Source: Salisapilia sapeloensis (lineage: Eukaryota > Oomycota > Peronosporomycetes > Peronosporales > Salisapiliaceae). Taken from it: a DNA stretch of 64,000 bases. The DNA lies in contig JAADVB010000002.1 of assembly GCA_023334545.1 (NCBI GenBank), positions 116,745-180,744 on the forward strand, read 5' to 3'. The notes beneath the pieces are model-generated. The model did not search any database. It had not been told where the DNA came from and worked only from the letters and a program-made list of their open reading frames with translations. Position 1 is the first letter of the stretch; each line of letters starts with the position of its first letter. A program made the position numbers and the translations under genes. Of the stretch, positions 56,056 to 64,000 are shown piece by piece.

Positions 56056-57224
56056 TAGAGTATCTCTATCTCCATTAAATATAAATTAGACTGCTTTGAT
56101 GCGTAAACGGAGAGTTCATTTGTCATGAAGGCTCTTGGTTATAATGTGACCCAGTGTCGTGTCGATCCTTTTGCTCAATGTGAATCGCGGATAGTTAAAG
56201 CAACGAAAGCATGCTTATTTATTTTAAGATGCAAGTACGTATAAATGATGCATTTGAAATGACGAGATCGTGCAGAAGATACTATGATAACCTGGGTTTC
56301 CAACAGACAAAATCTCTGCATGATATCACTATCATCACCTTACCTCGACGAAAATACGATGGTATAATCTTCCACTTACATAACCGTTTTCTCCTCCTAT
56401 CTTCTTGAGCTTATCCATTACCTTTTTCATCGTGGTAACTACTTCAGCTTACGTTTATTCTCTTTTTAGATACTTCACGTAAAATTTTGGAATCAGTCTT
56501 CTCTATGAATGTTTCCACCCGAAGGTACTTGCTAATCCTTGTTCAGTGGTCACTTCTTTCAATTTCTTTGGCTATGTCCTATTTATTGATCTTCCAAGAG
56601 CGTACTCTTCATGCCATCGCGTCAAAAGATGCTAATTAAAGTAGAGATTAAGCAAGCATAACGAAACACCTCTTCCCTCTATAAATTCACATCAACAACA
56701 CAATAAAGCTAAGCATGAAACAAGTAAAAGTTGTTGTGTTTTGATTGTACTAGAGTTGCAATCAAATGAAGAATCAATTTTCGGTTTGAACGTACAATAA
56801 TTCGATTGGAGCAGGATGAGGTAGCGAAACAGTCCAAAGGACGTGCCAAGACAGATCTTGACCATAAAGAGAAACTTTCGACTATCGGCAAGTTAATGGG
56901 GTCCGATGAACTGTAAAGATATGCTGATGCTTTCAAGAAGGATATATTCCTGAGTTGAAAAAGAAGTCTGAATTGTAGTTGCAGTCTACTTTTAAAGCGT
57001 GCCATGTTTATCATTTTCAATACAACGTTGATAGTACTTTAACAGTATTCTCATAGAAAAGTAGTTCCACGCATTCTAGATGAATTCAAGCATACATTTA
57101 GTCGAACGTCTTTGATCTTACCGCTTCTGCAAGTTGCCTACGCACCTATTTTTACCAAGGATCTGTAGAGTAAATAGACGACTTTTAAAAGTGTTTCGGT
57201 CGGTTTCCGTCATAAAAGACAAGT
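56056..57224. other. AT-rich intergenic region, no firm gene
   Basis: About 1.2 kb. Frames at 56211-56408 (plus) and 56709-57020 (minus) have no motifs. A plus-strand stretch near 56795-56920 reads as charged protein-like sequence (LEQDEVAKQSKGRAKTDLD) ending in a stop, without a start or splice partner. It may be an exon relic. Confidence 0.4.
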
Positions 57225-58266
57225 ATGAGGAACGCATTGGCGTCATGCATAGTCTTTGGTACTCTTCTAAATGTCGTAATGTCTACATTGTTGAATGGAC
57301 TAGAGGAGAACATGGAGCCGACTATATCCACAATGTTCATTGATTCTTTAGATACAGCAGACAAGCATTATGCGACGGACATGTTTTCTCCTGTCAGCAT
57401 TCACAATCCTCTCGTTACAGCCATGGTTAGCTACTATATCGATTCCAATCGAAATGAAAAGCTACAGGGACTTAATAGCGTCAATCTCCATCGCATCCTT
57501 AAAGCGCAAGTACGTAATTACTCGTACAAAGAGGCTATTACACTATTTCATTACGACTTTAACCGCACTGTAGAAACTGACAGCATCTATCAATCTACCA
57601 TCAATGGATAATCCATCTCCAACGCTTGAGCATTATCACATTTTCATTCTAGTAAGTCGAACGCAGTTCGAAGTGACTGCCCCTTCACCATCTGATCCCC
57701 AAGTTACTGTGCTACGGATCGCAGTGGAATGCTCCGACTGTTATCGATTTCCACAGCTACCTCAAGATGCTTTCCATTTAGTGGATAGCTTGGAGCTTCC
57801 TCGAATAAAGCAAGAAGTTGATACAGCGCCAACATACATAACCGAGACCATTCAAGCTGGAGCTCCGTCTATCTACATGTCATCCTTAAAGAATCACAAC
57901 ATGAAGGTTGCGATTGACTCCATCTTCTACCAAGCACTTGTGTACGACAGAGAAGGAGAACCGGTACATGGGATCAAGTCCATGCACTACGTTCAGTATC
58001 AAGTAAACAACGTGACGGACACGAAATGTGTTGCAGCTATCCTCCATGCACCTGGAATCAACGCACTATTGTTCTCAGACTTGAGATGCTACTACGGATC
58101 GGAGCAAATTCTTCTCATGGAGGAAACTCATGAAACGATTGACAAACAAGCAGATCAAACTCAATTGACGACAGTCATCGCTATCGTCGGCTTTATCTGC
58201 AGCATGGTGTCTGGACTCGTTGCCTTCCAACAGCGACGACGCCGATATGGATACCTTCCGCTTTAA
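57225..58266 (+). CDS. type I membrane protein of unknown family, two exons
   Basis: Exons 57225-57509 and 57574-58266 (intron 64 nt) give 325 residues. A hydrophobic start (MRNALASCIVFGTLLNVVMS) looks like a signal peptide. The outer region of about 260 residues holds paired Cys (VECSDCYRF; TKCVAAIL and DLRCYYG) and one N-x-T glycosylation site (NNVT). A single membrane helix (TTVIAIVGFICSMVSGLVAF) is followed by a short basic tail (QQRRRRYGYLPL). I do not recognise the family. The layout is that of a cell-surface or Golgi/endosomal type I protein. It lies between two aquaporin genes and is convergent with the cysteinyl-tRNA synthetase gene, 53 bp apart. Confidence 0.75.
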
Positions 58267-58319
58267 ACCAAAAACTGTAACACCACTCTTCTCATCAAAA
58301 CGTTTCAAATTCACACGAC

Positions 58320-60334
58320 CTACTCTTTCTCTAGCAACAATCTTTCGTATGCCTTTGCATGCTTTTCTTGTTTCTTCACTAGTTTCTTCCGTTGACTCTT
58401 GGAAAGTGGCTCGTGGTTCGCATCATGCGTCGGTAGACCATGTTCATCGAAAGCAGAGTAGAGACCAAGATACTGTTCCGACTCTATAAACAATTTCTCT
58501 GGTGCAATCTGCATTCGAGCATCCAGCGCTGCTTGCTTTTGCCTCGAAGCATTCGCTCTCTCTTCTACGATTTTCTGTGCTTCTAAAGCCTCTTCCTTTT
58601 CCCGGTCTGAAATTAATTTGTAGATGGATCGTCCAGGTGCCAAGTCTTCAATCTGAACACCAGACTCCACTAGCTCTTTATCGCGCAGACGATCACACAA
58701 GTCTAGAATATGCGCATGGGACTTTGGGTCTTTCAATGCTTCTTCACGTACGAGAGCTCGGAATCGAGTTAAAGACTGGATAATACTCTCGGCATCAATT
58801 TGCTGACTCGATGTAGAGCTACTTGCATGAGTTCTTGGCTCGAGAGTCGTGAATAACGTTGGTACATGTACGAACTCACGATACAGATCCTCTAGCCCAA
58901 AGAGCTCAAGCATGTCGACTACATACGTCGATATGGTGTACAGCACTTCATCAGGTGCATCGGATCGATTCAAGAGGTAGGTGTTCATGTGGGAAATGAG
59001 TGTCAACAACGATTGCAAGACTCGTGCAGTATCCAAGTCATGACTTAACGCTTCGTCCACCTGTTCTTGCGTCTGCAAGAGCACATCTGTCATGCTTTTA
59101 TCACTATCTTCTAAACGCTTTGGTAGTTGAGACTGTCGTGTCTTGCGCTCTGATCCATACGCCTGGAGACTACGGAAGAAGCTACGTATACGATCGACGA
59201 TGGCTTCTGCATCGACCATACGATCCTCCGAATAATGAATATTCGCTCGGTACTTGAATTGTAGACAGAATAGTCGGAAATGGTCGGCACTGTAGTGTTC
59301 TAGGAACTCGGAGATGGATATAAAGTTCTTGAGCGACTTGGACATTTTCAAACCGCGAATGTACAAGTGTCCGAAATGAACAAAGTGACGGCACCAGTCC
59401 TGTCGATGGTTGTGTGCCTCGCATTGAGCAATCTCGTTGTTATGGTGTGGGAACTTGAGATCGATGCCACCAGTATGCAAGTCGATTGTATCGCCGAGTA
59501 CGTGGGAAGACATGGCAGAGCACTCGATGTGCCAACCAGGACGTCCTGTACCCCATGGCGCATCCCACGATGGCTCCGATGGAGACTTGGACGCTTTCCA
59601 CAATGCAAAGTCACGTCGGTTTTGCTTCTTCACTTGTGTATCGACACTTGCATCACTACTGTCATCTACTTGTTCTTCGGCTTGTCCGTTCGATCGTCGC
59701 TCAGGAGCCAATTTGCCATAGTCACTGCCCAATTGGTCTGTGCTAAAGTAGATGCTAGCATCCGATGGGCTTGTGTAAGCGTACCCATTGTCCAGTATCT
59801 GCTGCACATAGTCTATAATCTCAGGCATGTGTTCACTCACGCGCGTGATGGCAGTCGGAGGCTGGACGTGCAGTCTCTCCATATCTCGAAAGAACGATGT
59901 CTCTTGTTCACGAGCTAATTCTGTGAAAGAAATACCACGCTCCTATACACGGATCTCGTTAGCAGACATCAACGTATACGATGCACATCTCGGACCTGAG
60001 CTCGGTCGATGATCTTGTCGTCGACGTCCGTGACACCCATGACAAGGTACACAGAACGACCGAATTTGCGCTGCAAAACTCGACGCATAATATCCTGGCA
60101 GACGTATGCTCTTGCATGGCCAAGATGCGCTTTATCGTACACCGTTGGGCCGCATGCATACCATTTCAATGGCCCATCGTCAGCGAGTGGCTCTGCAGTG
60201 TCCGTAAGCGAGTTCCACAACCGGAGCTCTCGCGTATCGACTGATGCAAAGCGTACAGGTGTATTATAAGGCTTTTGCAAGCTTAATCGTCTACAAAGAC
60301 GCTTGTAGGACGTCCCGATCTCCCTCCGCAGCAT
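58320..60334 (-). CDS. cysteinyl-tRNA synthetase, two exons
   Basis: Exons 60334-59996 and 59942-58320 (intron 53 nt) give 653 residues. Class I synthetase motifs are clear: YACGPTVYDKAHLGHARAYV (HIGH-like HLGH, with the first zinc Cys), VTDVDDKIIDRAQ, GRPGWHIECSAMSSHVLG (zinc Cys and His), THGG-like LHTGGIDLKFPHHNNEIAQ and LKMSKSLKNFISI (KMSKS). The C-terminal third is helical and ends in Lys-rich sequence (SKSQRKKLVKKQEKHAK), as in eukaryotic enzymes. The enzyme charges tRNA-Cys with cysteine. The leader (MLRREIGTSYKRLCRRLS) is basic and could direct a form to mitochondria. An in-frame later start might serve the cytosol, but none is proven. Confidence 0.93.
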
Positions 60335-60842
60335 CGCTCACGAGTTGTGTCCGAATTATGTTTTCATCAGTGGTCCACATGAATATCGACGAGTAGGTCC
60401 CATGAATGGTATCAGTTTCCAAGCTCATGTACTCCACTTTTATCTTTCTTTGCTTGCTGTCGATGTATTTGGTTCTGATTCTTTGATGATAAAATAGATT
60501 TTCGAATGGCAGATCGGTATGTAGTACCTTTAGGTAACGTAGCTACGTTTAATTGCCATAGAGTAATGATGGATGAAGACTACTTTCGTATGATGATGGC
60601 AAGGAGATAAAGACAAGCAGACTCAATAAAAGTCGAGAGCAGAAACTCGAGGTATGTTCAAAGAAGTATTAGTCTATACGTACGAATGAAAAAAGTTGAT
60701 GGCGAGTGGAGAGCATGCGAAGACAAGAGAAAAATTAGGTTGCAACAAGTCGATTTCCATCACAAAGACATGGTGCCAATTTCTGAATCAATTTGCCTCT
60801 ACTTTCGAATCACTCCTTCTTTTGCCTCCAAGCAGCTTCATC
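60335..60842. other. divergent upstream region of CysRS and aquaporin 2
   Basis: About 510 bp. The aquaporin frame is open back to an ATG at 60699, but the extra 48 residues are unlike the other copies, so I take this as leader. No other gene is seen. Confidence 0.4.
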
Positions 60843-61757
60843 ATGGCTCCATACGCAGATAAAGACGAGCGAGACAACACGGTCATGGACGTTGATAACG
60901 ACAATGGGAACGGCTACATCAGCTATGTCGATTCAACCGTCCCGACGGATGGAAGAGATGACGCTTCAGCCAAGTCGAATAAGTTATTTCACATTCCAAT
61001 CGCCAAGAGCCAGCACACAAAGGAATGTATGGCTGAGTTCCTCGGAACGTTGGTCATGATCCTCTTTGGCATGGGCGTAAATAACATGGTCTACGCTTCG
61101 CAAGAGACTGAAGGTACGTTCCTCAGCATCAATCTGTGCTGGGGTGTTGGTGTCATGCTGGGTGTCCACGTTGCCTTTGGCGTCAGCGGTGGCAACCTCA
61201 ATCCTGCTGTTACCTTTACGAATGCTGTGTTTGGAAAGATTCCATGGTGGAAGGTACCCGGTTATATGTTTTCCCAACTCTTGGCTTGTTTCACTGGTGC
61301 CGCGATGATCTACCTGCTGTACTACCAAGACCTCGCAGTTGTTGATCCAGACATGAAGGAAGCTCAAAATAACTTTTTCACCGGTCCGAAGAAAGATGTA
61401 AGCAACGCCATTGCCTTTTACACGGAAGCCTTGGGTACTGGTGTCCTTGTATTGGGGCTGTATGCTATTCTGGACGAAAAGAACCGACCAGCAGAGGCCG
61501 GAGGAGCTCCAGCCCACTTCTTCCTGCTTATCTCTGCGATCGGTATGGCATTCGGAATGAACACCGGGTACGCCATCAATCCAGCTCGTGACTTTGGACC
61601 GAGGCTCTTTACGCTGTGCGCTGGCTACGGCTGGGAAGTATTCACCATGAGGAACTACTACTTTTGGATACCGATCGTGGCACCTCTCTGCGGCGGATGC
61701 GTCGGTGGATTCCTTTACCAAGCACTCGTTGAATGGCACCACACACCTTCTCAGTAG
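60843..61757 (+). CDS. aquaglyceroporin 2 of a local cluster
   Basis: Single-exon protein of 304 residues from the ATG at 60843 (MAPYADKDERDN). An acidic tail of about 60 residues leads into the six-helix MIP fold. Pore motifs are GGNLNPAVTFTNAVFG and AINPARDFGPRLF, with the Asp typical of glycerol facilitators. It is nearly identical to copy 1 through loop B and helix 3 (FTNAVFGKIPWWKVPGY) even at DNA level, while the N-terminal tails differ. An upstream in-frame ATG at 60699 exists but gives residues unlike the family. Glycerol and water permeation is inferred from family knowledge. Confidence 0.92.
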   Translation: MAPYADKDERDNTVMDVDNDNGNGYISYVDSTVPTDGRDDASAKSNKLFHIPIAKSQHTKECMAEFLGTLVMILFGMGVNNMVYASQETEGTFLSINLCWGVGVMLGVHVAFGVSGGNLNPAVTFTNAVFGKIPWWKVPGYMFSQLLACFTGAAMIYLLYYQDLAVVDPDMKEAQNNFFTGPKKDVSNAIAFYTEALGTGVLVLGLYAILDEKNRPAEAGGAPAHFFLLISAIGMAFGMNTGYAINPARDFGPRLFTLCAGYGWEVFTMRNYYFWIPIVAPLCGGCVGGFLYQALVEWHHTPSQ

Positions 61758-62543
61758 ATAACTGTCAACCGGTACTCTATCGCTTATTAAGGAGACAAAC
61801 GTACTTGGTGCCAATACGCTCGCTTCTTCGTAACAAGAATATACTCAAATCCGCATTTTTCTCATTATTAAATGTAGTATATTCCCGTACTTGGTCATGA
61901 GTCCATAGTCGTTTGTACATAGTATTCACATCCATCTTCATGGTGTGAGTGGAAAGATGTCGTTTGCTTCATATACTATGGCAAATGGATCTAGGTGTCC
62001 ATATTGAAGTTGGATTGAAGACAGTAGAACATCTTATCTCACTTGTACCTTCACGAATAATTCGCGTCTGAGCCGGCTTGCTGGATGGGTGGTTCAGTTT
62101 CACGATGAAGGATAACTTCCATACTTCTACAGATCTTTTTCACCATGGAGAATGTGATGCGTTTGATTTGTCGCAAGATTATTTTGAGCATCAGGTGCGA
62201 TCCGGCCGTTCACTTCCCATGGATCTTGTGGCTAGTGCTCCAGAACTAATGCGATCGTGATGTCGACAAAGACATGGGGCCATGGTCTATGAATAGCAGA
62301 GGACCGTTGGAAGGATAGAAGTGACAATTTTCTTCCAGAAATCTTCATCGTAGGACAGAAATAAGCTAGCATGAGCATGAACAGAGTATCTTATCGAGTG
62401 TGAGTATTGCGTTTTTCTTCACGGATGAAACTGCTGCACCAGTTCATCCAAGAGTAGGCACCCTCCGTCTAGTCATTGTCTAATCTACCAGCAACACAAA
62501 ACTTCCTGCCCAAACATCCGTACGCATCCTACACTTTATCGAT
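61758..62543. other. intergenic, no gene seen
   Basis: About 790 bp between aquaporin copies 2 and 3. A frame at 62078-62260 (plus) is open for 60 codons without motifs. No repeat or RNA gene was seen. Confidence 0.45.
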
Positions 62544-63551
62544 ATGGGAGAGTGTGCAAGTCCGGAAAGAGCCTCCACGGCATCAACTGCCATCCATGAC
62601 ATTGATATGGCAATCGCTCCTGACTGTGAAGGCTATACGTCGTATCCGCGAACCCCACATCCGATCACTCGTGCAGTCAGCACTCATGCATCTCGATGCA
62701 CTCGATTCGTAGCGAAGCACCCGCACATTCGCGAATGCCTCGCGGAGTTCTTCGGAACCTTTATCATGCTCTGTTACGGCATGGGTGTCAACAACATGGT
62801 ACTGCTATCTGAGGAACTCAAACCTCATGGAAGTTGGATCAGCATTAACCTCTGCTGGGGCTTTGGAGTTATGGTCGCCGTGCATTGCACTGAAGGTGTG
62901 AGCGGAAGCCACCTTAATCCTCTAGTGACCGTCGCGCATACCTGCTACCGTGGCTTTCCGGTTAAAAAAATACCAGGGTATATTATCTCTCAAGTATGTG
63001 GCGCCTACTGCGGAGCATTCGTCATTTACATGCTCTACTCTCAAACTATCGATGCTGTCGACCCCGAACGGACACTTGTGTCTGCTGGTCACTTTGCTCC
63101 TCTGCCGATGGACATGGTTTCGTGGGGTAAAGCGTTTTACACCGAGTTCTTTGCGAGTGCCATGCTTGTAATTGGTATCTACTCTATCACAGACAAGCAG
63201 AACCGTCCTGCCTCTCCCCACGGAGCTCCACTATCCTTCGGATTGCTCATTGCAGCTATTGGCATGGTACATTGTCACTTATCTACTGTATTACTTAAGC
63301 ATTGATTTCTAACACGATTGGTACTGATGTAGGCATTTGGTATGAATACTGGCTACACCATGAATCCCGCCCGCGACTTTGGTCCTCGCCTGTTTACGTG
63401 CATGGCTGGATGGGGTATCAAGGTGTTCACCGCTAGGGACTACTACTTCATCAACAACCTTATTGCACCGATATTGGGCGGAATTGTAGGTGGAGGTGCA
63501 TACAAGTTATTCATTCAGAACCATCACCCTTCTGACGGGCTACTATCCTAA
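62544..63551 (+). CDS. aquaglyceroporin 3 of a local cluster, two exons, NPL in loop B
   Basis: Exons 62544-63266 and 63333-63551 (intron 66 nt) give 313 residues. The tail of about 65 residues is Thr/Pro/His-rich. Loop B reads GSHLNPLVTVAHTC, with Leu in place of the Ala of the first NPA box. Loop E keeps TMNPARDFGPRLF. The intron falls inside helix 5 (between AAIGM and AFGMNTGY), where copies 1 and 2 are uninterrupted. A wider first box could change selectivity, as NPA variants do in other MIP proteins. Helix 2 to 3 also differs (CYRGFPVKKIPGY). This is the most diverged of the three plus-strand copies. Cargo may include glycerol or other small polyols. Confidence 0.9.
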
Positions 63552-63897
63552 TACCTCTTTATGAAAGCTCGGACAAGGAATAATAGGCTTAGTATAAATC
63601 AAATACATATTATCTTTCCCCAGTATTCATTATTATTCCTCCAACTGTAGTTGAATGTATACTAGACATGTACAACCTTAAGCCAACATATAGCAAGCTC
63701 TACTTACTACGCATGAAGAAAGTAAAGATAAGTGTATGAATGGACGGATTCAAATCGTACTCCACAAGCATGATTCTAAAGATACGATAAAAGTGAAGCT
63801 CTTCAACCATTTCAAGCTACTACTCTTATCGAATACGCTTTACCTAGAAAAAAATAATATGCTAGACGTGGTGATCGCCAGGATCAAGTGAAGACGT
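63552..63897. other. convergent gap between aquaporin genes
   Basis: About 350 bp of AT-rich DNA between two stop codons. It should hold both 3' ends. No gene is seen. Confidence 0.5.
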
Positions 63898-64000
63898 CTA
63901 GTTGGACGGGTGCTGGTCCTCAATGAGCACCTTGTACAAACCGGCACCGGCAATTCCGCCAGCGATCGGGCCGACAATAGGCACCCAGAAGTACATCGCA
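63898..64000 (-). CDS. fourth aquaporin, 3' end only (runs off window)
   Basis: The last 34 codons of a minus-strand gene, with its stop at 63900-63898. They read MYFWVPIVGPIAGGIAGAG, then LYKVLIEDQHPSN at the C-terminus. This is helix 6 of the MIP family: the YFWVP-hydrophobic pattern and the Gly-rich end match YFWIPIVAPLCGG of copy 2 and YHIFVE of copy 1. Its sequence is more different from the three plus-strand copies than copies 1 and 2 are from each other. The pore motifs lie outside the window. Confidence 0.8.
   Translation of the reverse strand, partial: AMYFWVPIVGPIAGGIAGAGLYKVLIEDQHPSN

Noticed and set aside
56709-57020. Minus-strand frame of 103 codons
   Set aside because: No motif and AT-driven composition. 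It overlaps a plus-strand charged stretch that may be an exon relic.
60699-60842. Aquaporin 2 start at 60699
   Set aside because: The added 48 residues do not resemble the tails of the other copies. MAPYADKD at 60843 gives a matching length.

Overview
The window is nuclear DNA from an oomycete, most likely a zoospore-forming species with a compact genome (an Albugo-like white rust is my best guess, an inference). The grounds are short GT-AG introns (about 40-90 nt, many 50-60), closely spaced genes on both strands, a decayed gene of helicase-associated (HA) repeats, a family of aquaglyceroporins, transition-zone and EF-hand/WD40 proteins expected of a flagellated cell, and a Dicer-like enzyme. 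There is no operon structure, rRNA, tRNA, CRISPR array or obvious intact transposon.

Layout. 1-355: 5' part of an alpha/beta hydrolase (minus). 1.2-2.9 kb: HA-repeat pseudogene followed by an AT-rich gap. 4.6-7.8 kb: a five-exon gene joining ankyrin repeats, a GAF-like region and a Fic (AMPylase) domain, head to head with a bacterial-type glutaredoxin 2 carrying a mitochondrial leader. 9.0-10.9 kb: SLC1/DAACS-like transporter. 12.0-16.5 kb: eight-exon EF-hand/WD40 protein, then two small uncertain genes. 17.6-20.9 kb: UFL1 (UFM1 E3 ligase) divergent from eIF3f. 22.2-30.2 kb: single-exon 2661-residue nephrocystin-4 homologue with about ten EF-hand loops inserted. 30.5-33.0 kb: RAD9-like checkpoint clamp subunit and an FCS-like zinc-finger protein. 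33.2-39.3 kb: ARP2 divergent from a Dicer-like RNase III. 39.5-44.7 kb: multi-pass membrane protein, SERCA calcium pump, mitochondrial protein. 44.8-50.0 kb: TAZ zinc-finger protein, TBC1D22-type Rab GAP, a small hypothetical gene and a bZIP factor with a possible membrane anchor. 50.1-54.8 kb: PARN deadenylase divergent from a membrane-anchored M14 carboxypeptidase. 55.1-64.0 kb: three plus-strand aquaglyceroporins and the end of a fourth on the minus strand, interrupted by an orphan type I membrane protein and cysteinyl-tRNA synthetase.

Most genes sit in divergent head-to-head pairs sharing 140-300 bp of upstream DNA; some of these gaps contain CCAAT boxes. The genes do not form one pathway. 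The most unusual items are the ANK-GAF-Fic fusion with its autoinhibitory motif kept, the EF-hand-loaded nephrocystin-4, the Dicer whose helicase motifs look dead while both RNase III sites look intact, and the mitochondrially targeted bacterial glutaredoxin 2. Exon structures were worked out by hand from splice signals, phase and family similarity.
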